The notes beneath the pieces are model-generated. The model worked only from the letters and a program-made list of their open reading frames with translations, was not told the DNA's origin and did not search any database. A stretch of 64,000 nt of DNA from Membranipora membranacea. Taxonomy: Eukaryota; Bryozoa; Gymnolaemata; Cheilostomatida; Membraniporidae. The position numbers and the translations under genes are program-made. Position 1 is the stretch's first letter, and every line of letters starts with the position of its first letter. Location: positions 6,138,001 to 6,202,000 of the forward strand of contig OU612067.1 in assembly GCA_914767715.1 (NCBI GenBank). Direction: 5' to 3'. Shown here piece after piece: positions 23,931 to 38,459 of this stretch.

Positions 23931-26900
23931 ACCGGCATCGTCTTGGAAGGATTCTGAGCGTGTTCTGATGAATAGGTTTCATTATCAACAGCTGCACGTC
24001 TACCAGAGGAGAGATAAAGGCATGGAGTTATTTTTTTTTAACTTCCAACCATGAGATTAGAAGCACCCGGTAAAGGAACATGGTATTGAAATAACTACAT
24101 GACCAAAGGTCTGGCCTTGTGTTGTCCGCTCTCTAGCAAAGAAACGATAACTCCATTGTGTGGATACCTGAATCCTTTCAATATTAGCATTAGGGTGTTG
24201 AATGATGACCCTTGCCGCCTAAATGAGAGAGCTTGTTTTACAGAATATATTCCTTACCAAATATGGCGGTGACCATGGAAAATGTGAGACCTAATTATGA
24301 TTTTATACTGCGCGTACTTTTGGAACTGCCTCACAATTTGGTTTTCTATTTTCTTTCCATTACTGGAGTAGAAATGTTAAATTAAGTTTCTCACCTGTTG
24401 TTGGTTGAGTCCTCCTGCTCAGGGTCCTCAACATTACCATAAAGATTTTGATCATAATTTTCTCTCTTCCTCACAGCAGAAGGCACCGCCACGTCGATGT
24501 TAGCGTACTCAGCTTCGTTATGGTCAGGTGTATCAAAACATTGTAAGATTGACGGTGAAGTTGAATTATTAGATCTGATATCTACCACTGGTTGATTTTC
24601 CTCAGGCAGCGAGCTGTCCATCACTACATGGATAATAAACTACTTTAATAAAGCTGTATGTTGTAAAAGAATATGGGACCTTAAAGGTCAGCTGAATTAG
24701 CGTAATAAACATAACCCGTATTCAGACCTAATTATAAAAGAGTTTCTTCAAAGCAAACCGTGTACTATGAGAATACCTGTTTTGTCCCTTGAAGTCAAAT
24801 TGCTAATAATTATCAAATTATTTGACATTTAAACCTTATGCGATTGGTTGCTGACTTACATTTTTGTCGATAAATTTCATGTACATGTTCTGTGTTGGGA
24901 TCCATTCAAGAAGCAATTTATTTTTATCAATCACATGCGTATACAGCAATTTTTTTCCATTTTCAAGCCTGTTTCCTAGGACACTATGAAAATTTTGAGT
25001 CTCTGCCTTTCCATAAACATCGATTTTACTCACACAGATTTTTGACAAGATATCGGTGTCTATCAATTCTAAACAAAATAATACAGCTGATAGGTTGTGA
25101 CAGACTTACCATGATGGGGAGAGGATTCAGATGGCTGATGACACAGAACCTCATCTGCTAATTCATAGACTTCCATATCGAGCCCTCCATCTGTGGCTGG
25201 TCTACAATTAATCAGAATCAAATCAATCGACCGTCTTTGAGAAAAGGATTCTTGTGTGCTACATGGTAAGAAGATTTGCAAAACAATTATCCCAAAACTT
25301 TCACTGTATGCTACAATACGTATACGTATACGTATACAAGCGTATTCAGTGGTACAATTTTTTAAAAGACTTTCAGAGGTACAACTGTCCTTTTTAAAAC
25401 TATTTTTTGGCCAGCTGCCCAATCCTCCATCAAACCTTCAATGGGAGAGTTATTATCGCTAACATAGTTGCCAGTCATGAAATAATCAGTGGTGAACCTA
25501 GGCTTAGGAATGGGGAGAAAATTTTGTGCGCAATGCAACATCTTCACAAGCCAGGTAGGTTCAGTTGTGAAAGCGTTGAGGTTGGTCATTTGGTATTTCC
25601 TTATTCTAAATAATATCTTTCATATTTTCTTACACTATCTTTTTAAATATGGAAAATCAAACTTGAGTCTCTCCAGCCATTTTTTTGCAGACCTGGCAAT
25701 TACATCTTCTTTCAGTTGCCAAACAAAAGACACTCCAACAGATGACATCAACTCCCACCCATGAAATATTCAAGGACAGACAAGTTGTCATACACCTGGC
25801 TCCAACTTTTCAACATTTGGATATATAGAATGCGCTTCATTCACCCTATTCCGTCTCATGGTTCAAGTTCCAGAGGCGGCCTGTTTTCTCAGCAGTATTA
25901 CTCATGATTGACACTGAATGTGAGACTAATGACTTTGCGGGTCATCATAGAAACTAGCCTCTCTCCCACCGAACAAAGCTTGTAAAGACAGGCCGCATAG
26001 AAACATGCTGACAGTTGAAAATGTAACCAAATATGCTTGATAAAAGCATCAGATTACTTACTTTTCTTTTTGCAATTTTCTTCTCTGCTTTTTGCGATAT
26101 ATAACTACAGCTAGCACAGTGAGTATGATTATGAATGCAGCTCCAGAGCCAACTCCAGCTCCAATCAGAGTCAGACTTCCATCCACGCCTTCACTAACTC
26201 CATCAGCAGTTGATTGATTTTGTGTACCTGTAATAGAAATGTGCGGTGAAAAACATGAGACAAACAACTCAACAATTCAAAGTTTGTACTGCTCTGAATG
26301 GAATCGCCAAATTGGGTTGCAAATTCAATTTGTGGTCTTGAATATCAAAGTTTTAACATCCTTATATTGGAGCCAGAGGAGTGCTCATAAATTATTTCAA
26401 AAGGCTTTGAAAAGTCAGAAGATAGAGCTATATTTATATATATTCTGCCATTTGCTCTGCCTTGGAAACATTAGTATTGGTGCTGCCTTGATTCCTACCG
26501 CTGATTATATTTCTAGCAAGATTAGTTCCTGCTGATGTAATTTGAGGTAGTGACATCGTGGTTGTAGGTGTAGAAGTTGTTGTGGTTGTCTGTTGCATCA
26601 CTGCTGTAAGATAAAAATAACAGCACTTTGTTCGAGTAAGTGGCTTTTGGTAACTATGTATCTCTTTTTTGCTTGCTTACGCTTTTTACATGAAAAATGT
26701 TTGAAATAGCAGCAGAGAAAACATGATATCACATCAACCCAAACAAAGTAGGGCTTTTGAGGATTGAAGAACAATTTGAACATACTCTGTATAAAAGCTC
26801 ATGATTGATTTCTGATGTAATCATCAAATTCTAATTCCAGTTTTCAGTTTTGGTCAATCGCATCCCCCCAAATCCACATATCCTCGCATTGATTTGAACA

Positions 26901-28484
26901 GGCGTGGGTTCATCCAGATAATTTGATACACCTCTGTGCTTCTGTCAGATATTTGGAATAAGCTAAGATAGGTAGTATGCATTGAAAATGACTGGAATGT
27001 TTTCACTGGCAACAACCCAGTAAAATAAGACATCACTTATAAAAGCGCTGTTGACAATGTGAAATACTTCAATAACACTCATCCTGATACACAACCCACC
27101 TTTATATTTGAGAAGAAAGTTCCCGATAAATCTGTCTCCATTAGTTTGCAACCAGAAACATATGTGAGAAGAGTTGAGTGTAAGTGTCCAGCGCTTTCGA
27201 GCATGTTTTCCACAGATGGTAATTTTATGAGTTCCACTTGATATTGTAAGATTGTCCAAACAAGAACCAATATTTCTTAGATAGTTGTTTTGTATATATA
27301 TGACAAATTGTGAATCTTGCTGTAAGTTTGTCAGTGTGAGAGAAGAGTTGATGGTACTGTTTCGATATTCTGGTGAGCCTATATGACTGATGACATATCC
27401 CTCAGTGTCAGCGACATAAATTTGATGTCGATTTTCACCACTGAAATCTATCGGCCTTCTCACTGGATACAGAATATACAATTATATGTAAATATGAAAC
27501 AAACTTACAATAATATAGCCCAATTTGTTTGTAAAATAAAATGTCAGTTTGCCAGTTCTTAGCCTATTACAAATTGAGATACAATTTAGGTTTTCGAATG
27601 AGAATTTCGCAGAGTCGTTGTGTCGCTTAAGGGTAGTAGGGCCTAACAGTGTTGCTTGACTATCAAGAATCGGACGGGGAAGAGGGAAAGTGTCTTGACA
27701 CCGACTTCATTTTACTGACCAGTGTATATTAGTAAGCACACATTTCAAATTATAGTTCCAGTTCTCACCTGTGTAACAAAGTTCAAAGGCAACTCTGCCG
27801 CCACCCCAATATTTGTAATCAAACCCGATGGTTATCGTTGTTTGTCCATGAGCTGAAGCATTAGTAAGGTGCCTGATACTGTCGCCTTCACTTCTGTTTC
27901 CACAAGCGGTGTTACTCACTGACCTATGGTTAATCCACAGGTATCGTCCTGCATAATGGCAGGTGCTACTGTTCGGCGGATTTGTTGGTAAGTGGAAGTT
28001 TCCACCTACTTCTATAGTTACAGAGAATGGATTGTCCACAATAAGCTCAACGGTACAGTTCTGGTCAATTTTCGGTGGATTATTAGGATAGCCTGCTGAC
28101 TGGATGAAGCCGTAGGAACCAGACTCTATACGCTGACTGTGCCGACTACACATTGAAGTGACTGACCCTGTAAAGAAATTGTTAGTAAAAAAGTGCTAAA
28201 AAATGTCAAGCCACACTCTAGCCGAAATAATTCAGTAATCAAGCTAAAGTTTCCAAAAGAAAGGGAAGAGTAAGTGTAAACAGATCGGCCGGAGAAATGA
28301 CCAAACTTCAGCTACAACACAGATCAGTTTCATATTGCTGACACCGTGTCCTAACGTGATTTTGATCTCAGGCATAGAAAAGTTTACCTTCTTGTAACCG
28401 AGAGTAAAACTTACCTGGTGTAACATGTACAGAAGACACTGTATGGATGAATGAGAAAATGAGTACCAATAAGACTGACAACAT
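23888..28484 (-). CDS. Receptor E: two-CUB type I membrane protein with long tyrosine tail
   Basis: Eight exons join in frame: 28484-28415 (signal, MLSVLLVLIFSFIHTV), 28167-27769 (CUB1), 27462-27100 (CUB2), 26603-26499 (Thr-rich stalk), 26227-26062 (membrane span), 25201-25110, 24623-24395 and 23999-23888, about 511 residues. CUB1 has four Cys and GFIQSAGYPN. CUB2 starts VRRPIDFSG, has GYVISHIG and the pair CLDNLTI...ICG, which fits the second half of CUB domains. The span is followed by YRKKQRRKLQ. The tail has EVYELADEV, EYANIDV, LYGNVED, ETYSSE and DNDLYVQ. The stalk donor is GTAGGA, weaker than the others, so the least certain junction is there. After the stop at 23888 a second copy of the C-terminal block follows. 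Confidence 0.76.
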
Positions 28485-31124
28485 GGTGTTATCCAGCAGT
28501 TATGTCCTACAAGATCCTATCAGCAGTAAAAAATCTGTCACTTGTCACACAGCTTAGCAATAGAAACCAAATGGCATGTAACATTCTATCAACACAGCCT
28601 TAGATGATTAACAAGGATGACCTCACATAAGCACTCATACAAAACAAGGAAGTAAACAGTTATAAATTTGAAGTGGTAAATGTCAAGCACGCAAATTGAC
28701 CTGCCTGGTGACAAAAACAGGCGAGATGATTTACTTATAGCATAAACATGAAAATATGCAGGAAGTTGGTTTTATAAGACATCAAACAGACATTAACGAG
28801 GGAGAATTTATGCTACAGGCTATTTGTTCTCATGTGTTTCTCATCAGATTTTTGTAACCTACGTCTAACACTAAATATAAAATTGAGTAAGTTGACTATG
28901 AGAAAAGATAAATAATATGGATTGTAACAGGAAAAGTACACTTGGCCCGGGTGCATAGGTTTGTGATGGGAGCACTCTGCCCTAGTAGCTTACAAGCTAC
29001 CATCGTAGAAATAATATACCTGCGTCAAGAATGATGCATTGATACCTTACCATGGCGCGCTCAGGCAGATGTTTCAACCAAATAGTGGCGTGGCAATGTA
29101 TGACATTGTTGTTATGATTTCATACGGCCATATTTTGAGTGTGATTTCCGAACTATAGCAAATTTCAGATATATGAATTGAATGGTTGTGTGTATGTGTG
29201 ATGACTTGTGTTCACGGCAGCTCTGTGAGTTGGCAAGGACAACCAAGCCTCCGGGTTCTGGAAAATGCAGTAGGTTGGAACATTTTTTTCATAGCAGAAA
29301 CTTGATATGTAGATATCACTTCAGCTATACCACAGATTAAAATAATAAAAAGTTACAGACATCTTTGTCAAGTTGTTGTATTGATTCCAGTAAACTTCCA
29401 CGATCGAAAAAACAGTGGCTGTTATCATCAGACAACGAACTGGCTGACAAGCTATTCTGATCAGAAAAATTATTCTACTAATTTGTCATTGTGAGTTGTG
29501 ACCCCACAAGCGGATTGACATTTCTGATATGTCGTTTCTGATTGGCTGTTGCTCAACGAACTTCGAATTTTCAAACAAGGAAACAATATCACATTTAGAA
29601 ACAGCCCACAAATTTTGATAACTAATGCGTTATGTAGCCAGATTTAGAGGTGACTAAAATTATTTATTGGATGTCATCATTTCAACAAAGAGGAAGTAGG
29701 GAGCAATGTTGGCTGTACATGTAGATAGGATTGTGGAGAGGTTGTGCAGTACTGAGTCATGTTAGTAACATCTATGGTATTCATATCTAGAACATCCTGA
29801 AATGGCCACGCGCATAACGATGTTGCAAATCTCAAGAATATGACATAAATCTGGATGATACTACCATATCTATGAAAAACAACCAAGTCAATGTTGTTCA
29901 GTTTCATTTCTAGTGTTTTTACACATGGTGTATATATTCTTGTTGATCTGAATTGTCTGTTGGTGACTATTTTGAAACTAATGTACAAGCCTGCCAACCA
30001 GAAGCACACTGAGTTAGATATTAACAATGTTTTCCAAAACTTCATCAGAAATCTATCAGTAAATTGGGTTATCCATGTCAATAAAAATATAGTGATAAGT
30101 AATGGATAGGTACAATATCATGATTGCATGAGACTGAAGTCTGTAGAGCCATCAAAGAGCAATTGTTTTAATGTTTAAAAAACATGTCTGCTATTAAACG
30201 AGGTACAGATACTCATGTGGATATTTTATATATAGTATGATTATGAAATATATGATTAAGTAATATATATGTATTATAGATTATTATGTAATATATAATA
30301 TGATTTTTAACCAATTACATGTATGTTATGTTATATATATTTAGCACGTTTCCAGCTTTTTGACATGAATTTGGTGATCCATTAAAATATTGAAAAATCT
30401 TAATCCTCAGAATTATTAAACTCTACATGAAATCGCCTAAAATAATGGCATAAAAAGAAGACAAAGTATTTTTGTAATATTCATTGAACTCATTTGGGAA
30501 AACCCTTTCATTTTCTCAAATTAAAGATGATTATTTAGTGACACATGAGTGCAAAATTGGGATTTAAGATCATTCTTCATGTGAGACATCGGCCATTCCA
30601 TTTGAGTTTCTGATCAGTATAAAAAGCAGCTTACATGTAAGTACGCGATTTAACCATTCAACCTTTTAATATGATTGACTAAACAACCATAAAGTTTTTA
30701 GGGAAGCTATAAGGACCAATGCTAATATTCATAGCAATGAACAAAAAAATTAAATTTACTCGGACAAGGACATTATTGAATGAAATAACCTACTTCAAAG
30801 CGCGAAAACCCAGGGTCTAGGGTAAGTTATCTCCCCTTTTCCAGATTAAGAGTTAATCTGTAACATGGGATATAACATACTCTAGACACTTGGGAATCGA
30901 TTATAGCATTCAAAAATGTCTTTGAGCGAGTTGATTTAGTTTTTTTATCCATTGTTATGAGAATACTTTGATTTGAACAGTGGTTAATATTTGGTTTCCT
31001 AAACACTTAAACAAACTTTGATGTTTGACTGCTGTAATTTGGCTATCACTATAATAGATTTGCCTTGATTTCCCGATATGAATCATGCCTTGCAGACATT
31101 GGAGTCAACAATGACCTTACAGGG
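28485..31124. other. Intergenic region between F and E
   Basis: No supported gene. The part at about 29520-29780 resembles 55545-55760, upstream of gene G. Around 30200-30345 the sequence is almost pure A and T. An open frame of 134 codons at 29677-30081 on the minus strand has no recognised domain and I do not call it a gene. Confidence 0.5.
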
Positions 31125-34100
31125 TTAAATATTTTCATATTCGTCATCAATGTGCTGTGAGGGAATCGTGTTGTTCACATGATCATCTTTGTGCTGACGA
31201 CTTGTCTGGGCATTCACTCTTTCTATCTGATTCACCTCCCTATAATAATAATAAAAGAAAGATCAGTGATTGATGAGCCTTATGTGCTTTTACCTGCTGT
31301 TGAAAATATGGCTTATTTTCAGTACGAAATGCAGGCAGCTGCCATCAAGTGCTGTGTAGGATCATTTAGGAACTATCATGGTTATATTTCTTTTTTTATG
31401 GCCTTACAGGGTTGAATTGTTTTCATAACTGTCATCAATGTGCTGTAAGGGTATCGTGTTGTACACATGATCGCCCTCGCTCTGATGTCGTGGTCAAGCA
31501 GACTCATAAACTTGATCTGCATTACTCTTCTCCCTGCAATGATTTGAAAATGAGGTAACGATTGCTGAGCCCTTCTCTGCTTCAGTTTTCTTGATTCATT
31601 CGTGATTAAGCGTAGAAAAAATTTATCATACTGATATACTGAAAAGCTTATATACTATACAAAAATTTAATCTGAATATATTACTTAGCTCCTCGAAAAT
31701 CTACTGATTACATCCCACCTTTTTCAGCCCACAACAACAATAACAGAACCACGATGTAGCTGAAAGATGACAGAGGTGGCATATAAATTATGATCTTCTA
31801 TGATCATGTCTATTACTAGCAATATTTTTTAGTAAACATACTGATGATTGGTTTGTGCTGTCAGTCTCCTTTTCATCACAGCGACGTAGATTAGGGCTGC
31901 TGCAATAGCAGAGGAAGCAACTCCTGTAACGATTCCTGCTCCTATAACAATCGGTTCAATGTGTGACTCTTCTTTCATTTTTCTTTTCTTTTGATCTTCC
32001 GAAGCTGCAACATAAAATTAAAATAATGTCAATTTAGGCAGCCACAAGGGCATATTGTACTTCCCAAATCCCCTGCTCCTGCAAGGCCAAATATTCTACT
32101 ATTATGAACAAGAAGTAGCAGAAACAAATAAAAAATCTGTTAGTGATGGTTTGTAGCTGGAATTGAAAAGAAATTATATCTAATCACTTGATATTAGTAT
32201 GAAAGTCGCGGTATAAAAAGCAGATATTTCTCCATATTTCAAAATAGTAAACTTCTATGTGTCAGTGACATTGTACTAATGAAAAGAAAAGAACAAATCA
32301 CCAAATAAGTCACTGGTGCTGGTGTTGCGATGAACGTGATGTTTGTTTCTCGTGCTTCAACAACATTAATCAGAGGAAAATTATCAGCAGTTTGAAATAA
32401 GACTTTTTCCTCTCTGATCAATCTGTGATTTATTGGTGACAACTCAGCTGAACAGCCAACTCAAGGCCAGCGAACCTGCGAAGTTTTACTGGATACGTCG
32501 GTTCTCAAAAACATTTAAAAAAAAACAATTTTCACTGTCATTTGGTGGCAAGATGTAGTTTCAACTTATGAAAAGAGGGATACATATCATTTATTACAGT
32601 TAAATTAGTTGTCGTTATTTGCTTCGGTACGAATGTGTTTCTCAGAAGAATCGTTCTTGGCAGCAATGTTGATGATGTTGCTAAAACAACATAATCATAT
32701 GATATTATTTTATCTACAACACTAGTGACATGCTATCCTCAACAAGTCGGGTGCACAAGGACCACCATAGGATCAGGAGAAAGAAACAATCTGGCCACCT
32801 TACGGTCTCATCAATTAAAAAGAGGATGGTAATAATTAGCAGTTATTTTCTAATATTCAAAACACAAAACTGGTGTGGACGAAATGGATGATTATCTTTA
32901 TTCATGCATCACTCACCTTGATACTCAAAAAGAAAAGATCCTCTTTTGTCATCAGAATCGGTCTGGAGCTAAAATGTAATATTCTGAGTGCTAGCTGTCA
33001 GTGGTAGAGCCCACCTACTTTGAGCTGTTCCCTGGCATATTCTTATCATTTCTGGACCATTTATAATTGTAAGCCTGTCACTACACCGCCCTCCGTTCCT
33101 CAAGTTATTGACCCGAACTATGAAGGTGAAGGTTGTTCCAGGCTGGATCCTGGTCAGTGTCAGTATTGAGTTAATATCTCTCCTGTATGGTTGGACGCCT
33201 GTGTGGCTTATGATGAAGCCCTGGCCCAATGCATCATATGTCTGATGTTGATTTCTACCATCAAAGTCAATTGGTGTCCGGACTGAAAATAATTGACACA
33301 CTCATTAGAATTATATGACATATACAAAACCATTACAAGCAAATCAAGCAAAGTTTGAGCCATGTAATTAAAAAAAATTAAGGCTAATGTTGTAACAGGT
33401 TGGGGATGGTGAGATGGAACAATCGGTCAAACCACGATTGCTATTCACTCCCAACCGACTGGTGTCAGAGAAGTTGTGGAGTTGTTTTTGTTGTTTTTTC
33501 CAGCCCTAAGAACCCTAGGGTGTATGTATACCTCTCCTGAAGGTAAATAATGGTCCAGGCTGGATTATAGTCAGTGTAAGTGTTTAGTCAACATGGTCAA
33601 TGGTCAATGGTATATACCTGTGTGGCTCACAATGAAACATTGGTCTAGAGCAGCCATGCTCAACCTCGGCCAAATTGGCCACTAAGGCAAAGACGGTCGT
33701 TTGTCTGGCCAATTGGACCCACTCCATCACGACCTACAGTTCAGCCTCATGGGCTTAAAGTGAATGATGCACCTGGCAGTGACAAGGAAGTGTCCTTACC
33801 TATTATGTAAACTTGTCACCTGTGTACCTGACTCTAAAGTAGTCATTAAAGCTCTCCTCTGGAACTGAATCTCAGCGCTACTAGTCGATGAGCTGCATAA
33901 GTTCATAGTGACTGTCCCAGTTCCCTTTCCCCTCGACCAAGTTTGGTTCATTTGCCTGCATTCAGAGGTGCTCCTGATCAACTAGTCACGCCACAGTGAT
34001 CAGTGGATGGGAGCAATTGGAATGCAGGCAATTGGATTAAACTTGATCTAACTTTCACCTCACAGATTGAGTTATTTGACAACAATTCTTATTGCTACAA

Positions 34101-34862
34101 AGTGAAGTAGATGGTATGCTCTCAAGGTAAGAGGAAAACGATGGACCATAACACTATGACAATGATATTTTTTTATAAAATATCCTTACCTGTGTATCTG
34201 ATTTTGAAAAATGCATCGAAGTTGTTTCCAGTCCTAAAATTGAAACCCAGTGTTACAACTCTTTTTCCGCCAATTGATGAAGCATATACATTCCAAATGA
34301 CTGTCCCATCTCTCTGTTCCCCACAGACTGTGTTATTTGTATTGTTCTGGTTGACCCAGAAATGAGAGCCAACATAAAAACAGTTTTTATTGTTCCTCGG
34401 CAAAGTCGATAGGAAGAATTGACCATCTACTCTGATCTCTACAGGGTTGTTCACCAGCAGACTAACTGTGCAGGTACCGCTAGTATCTGGTGCGTTGTTC
34501 GGGTAGTTCTGAGATCTAATCTATCCATATGATGATCAATGGACTATCTGTTGTCTTTCACTGTGACAGGGGCTGTAAAAGCAAAATAAGAATCAATGAA
34601 ATTTAAAAGTTTTGACCAAAAAATATAAGTCTGAGAAAATATGACAGTTCAGTTTTGGTTTTTTGAATTGGGCAGCACATTATATTACTCAGAGCTGTTT
34701 CACCTGTGCTTTAGTCCTAGTAGGCATAGTACATAATGCAGCTCGAGGGTTTCAACCAACTTAGCCAACACCTACACATTGACTTTATGTCTTACCTGGT
34801 GGTTGAGTAGATTTCACTGTGACAATACCACACATCAAAAGAATGAACAAATCTACAGCCAT
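31125..34862 (-). pseudogene. Receptor F: decayed two-CUB paralog with short-type tail
   Basis: Parts in order: signal exon 34862-34796 (MAVDLFILLMCGIVTV, intact), CUB1 34572-34190, CUB1 fragment about 33990-33815, CUB2 fragment about 33650-33500, CUB2 33282-32917, membrane exon 32004-31842, tail exons 31533-31408 and 31239-31125. CUB1 is 383 bases, not a multiple of three, and has TAG where G has TAT (YGY). CUB2 has TAG at 32969-32971 where G has Trp (FWLQT). The first tail exon has TGA at 31494-31496 after VYESA. The membrane exon (PIVIGAGIVTGVASSAIAAA) and the last tail exon are open. I found no stalk exon. Several independent breaks make a full receptor impossible; a short secreted product would need the CUB1 break to be bypassed. 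Confidence 0.78.
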
Positions 34863-37800
34863 ATTTGTCGAAGTGTTAGTACTGGTTCGTATCATGATGA
34901 GACGTAAAAACGATAGGTTATAGCATAAGACAAGGAACTAGCGGACTAATTTCTGAGAGCACATTATATTGTGCTCCTGACTCATAACTTTTACTTGGAA
35001 ATTGGCTTCTCTGACAGTTTATAAACATCGGGAAAAAGACAAAATCTAATTCTGATGATTATTCAGTCAGAATTCTTGTGAAACAATTCATCTATCAGGT
35101 ACTCGAGCTCAGCTAAAATAGAATACCACAGAGCAGTTTCCTGTTCCTGTTATTATTTAGCCTGTGCTCTATCATTATTACAGCAATGTCTAAACTGAGG
35201 TGTTACCCAGCTTAGAGTCAGCAACTACTTTGAGTTTTGCGCCGCGTCATGCACAAAGCTGATGCTGGCTAACACATTATTTACTACCCACTAATGCATT
35301 GCTGCGAAACCTTGGTTGCCCTTAAAAGAGGGGGTACGGCTCAGATTCACTTTCTCCCGTCCCTATCCAGGTGGATAGATCACCCAATTCTGATTATGTA
35401 CATGTGCTCCAATTTGGAGCCAATTACATCATAACAATTTGTTTACATTTATAAGCAGGAATATGATGTCATAAGTAGGACTCTCATAAACAATGCCCTA
35501 TCAAACAATAATGACTGATTTACATTTAGCGATTTTTCCCAGTAAATATTTAGTAATTTTGAAAATCATTATAGCTACACATTCCTCAACTATATTTGAC
35601 ACTGCTGATGAAGTTTTGAAACCTAATTTTCTTTTTCTTAAAGAAAATTAGGTGTAAAAAAGTGTAGGAATACAATAATTTTCAGTTCAGTTTATAGTTA
35701 AATTACAGTGTCACAAGGTGCACTGCATGATATTGATTTTCTAATGAATTACCAATCAATATATCATTAATCATCATGCTTTACGCTATTAAATATGGCT
35801 CAATGTAGCCTGTCTTGACAAGACATGCTATGCTCGATGTAATTACTGTAATATCAAAAGATATTAGGGTGTAAATTTGAGCATAGCAAATTGGTGAAAG
35901 TCTTTGTCTTTTTGTTATATCACAGCCGGGCCGTTGAGGCTCCTCTATAGTGATTTACAGCTCGTCTGTACAGTGATAGGTAGGTCAGTAGTCAGTGACA
36001 GCTGAATGTTCAAAGAAAGTTGGCAGATTTAAAGATGCAGTTTTTTGGAACAGTTTATAGCGGCCGGAATTCCACGACTCACAACTAGATCACAGTGAAG
36101 TACGTGAAAAAGGCCCTGATTACAGCAGGAGAGTTTCGAATCTCAAACCATAGTGTGGGGGGTTAATCGGGTTAGAGGGGTAACAATGCTCTAGATGTTT
36201 TAGGATCAGTAAGTTGCTAGTATGAACCCATTCACATGCAGTAGAGATGGACGCATGGACGGACTGCACGAGACCACCGGTCTGAAAAATCTCTCAGGGG
36301 CACATCTGAAGGAATTGCGCAGGACTAGGTATATATGAGATGTGAAATTCAAATACGTAAATATGAGGAAAATATCACAGAGAACAATTATCAGTAAGGC
36401 AGACACAAAATAGCACACTGGAATGGGGAGGGAGTAGAAGGGCTGTGGTATAAGGTCAGGTCAGGGAGCTCTGTGTAGTCTATTGGTGAAAAAATACTTC
36501 TTCGCATCGGTGATAAGTAAGTCGCATCACAATTCTTTTTCCCATATTATTACTCCCCGTACATGTTGACCACTGTAGATGGACTACCGAGTCTCTATAA
36601 TTAATGCTGGGTCTGAATTTCAGTTCCTATCGTGGACCGATCCATTATCGTCATACTGCACAGCAGCTCCTGGTTGTTGCTCAATGTTGGAAGCCATCAG
36701 AAAAAGGAATTCACAAATTGAAGTTCTTTCAGCTCGCTAACAATTATGAAAATGACACCAAAAAATAGCACATCAAAATCATCGGCAGTAGAATTTTATG
36801 ACACAGTTATGCAATGCATGGCTCATTATTGGTTTTGTAGTGAATTGTAAATTAGCTGGTCATCAATCATCATGCTGTATGCTACTAAGTACGGCTCAGT
36901 GGAATTTCCCACTGGGTAATTACCGTGATGTCATAAGTTTTTGGATGTGAATTTGAGCATAGCATATGGTAAAAGAAAGTCGCATAACATGTTTTTGGGT
37001 CCATAATATTACTCCCCACATAAGTAAACCCCTGTAGGTGTACTAACAATTCTCTATAATGAATGCTGTACTTGAACTGCTCAACCTCTTTAAGTTGGAA
37101 TTCTGACAGTCAATCAATTACTTGGCATCAACCATATTTAGAGCCTGATTCAAAGCAATCGTAGAAGGAAGTAAATAAGCTTATTCGCTGGTTAATACAT
37201 GTCCAAGATAATAAATCAATAAATGATTTATAGGCATTTATTGAAGGAGAGGCACTCAATAAAACCTGGTCGTGATAAAACCTGCTTGAGTTAATTTTGG
37301 ACCCCTTAATAATAGCACGCCTAACAAGTGGCTAACAGATTTAATTCTAGGCGTCAATGTTATGATAACAGGACAGCAGCAAAGAACTCAAGGTCACCAG
37401 CCATTACTCAATAACAAACATGGTAAAATTGTGATTAATGTGTTTATTCAAATCGCTGTTGTAAAGCTGTTTTCATCAGACTTGGTCGCCTCTATTATTG
37501 GCTAAAAATAATTTTGAGTGCCATTTCATTCGCCTGAATGCACGCCTAGTAAATAATGTGGTCGCCTTGACAACAGACGTCTATTGACAGGCGAATAAGC
37601 TTAATATATATAAATATAAATATATAGGTTGACAGGTTATTTAAATGTGAGAGTGTGCAAGTCTTTACTTTTAATATAAAATTGAGGGTATTTCTGCAAC
37701 ACACATTTATATTTGATTCTAAATATATACCCTATGCAATACATTGCGTGTCATTCCTACCTAATTTCATTCAATTTTTGATGTGTTTGTATGGCAGCGG

Positions 37801-38459
37801 ATGGGAAAACAAGTAATCCTGTGGATGTAGCAATAAATCAGCAAACAAGTTACTACAACATTCTAACAGAATTGCTCAATGGTGTAAACTGTAAAGGTAG
37901 AAAAGGATATAAGTGATGTGGGTGTGTCATAAAAAACATGGGCCACACCCACAATAGGAAAGAGCAGAAAAGTCAAGAGCGCAAAAATATCATTTTCGGT
38001 AAAAGTGTGTGTAATATTCAATCCCTTAAGGGGTATAGATAGCAAGAATCGTGGAACGTCAAACTTACTAAACTCTGAACAGCTTTTGCTACCCACGGGC
38101 AATGATAGTTTGGATCAACACACATATACAACTATAACAAGTTCCAATCGCTCATTAACCCGCTAAGCTATGTGGGTTAAAATTGCAAGTCTGTCTCTGT
38201 CCAAAGACTGAGAAATACTGTGCCTTGAGGGCATGGACGCCATATTCGGTGCCAATTTGATCTCAGTTTGCAGGCAGGTCAGAGGACACCTGGGGCGTCA
38301 AATGAGCCCAGTAGTCAGGAGACTGCAGCAGGATGGAGAGCAATCTAAAAATTGCACTCATATATGGCTGCTACAGTTTGACTATCACTATAATAGAAAG
38401 GCACAAACATAGGCAGCTGCCGGATCATTTTTAGTCATGAGTCATTTAACAACTCTACA
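34863..38459. other. Intergenic region upstream of F
   Basis: No supported gene. Two diverged direct copies of an AT-rich block occur: 35735-35905 against 36838-36975 (both with ATCATCATGCT and GAATTTGAGCATAGCA-like text), and 36525-36620 against 36983-37090 (both with ATTACTCCCC and TCTCTATAATNAATGCTG). Confidence 0.55.
35735..37090. repeat. Diverged direct duplication upstream of F
   Basis: Two similar segments, about 35735-36620 and 36838-37090, share AATCATCATGCT, GAGCATAGCA and ATATTACTCCCC in the same order; the second copy is shorter. This reads as an old tandem duplication with deletion. Confidence 0.55.

Noticed and set aside
29677-30081. Open frame of 134 codons, minus strand
   Set aside because: Hydrophobic, low-complexity translation from AT-rich DNA, no domain and no supporting splice context; part of it overlaps the block shared with the region upstream of G.
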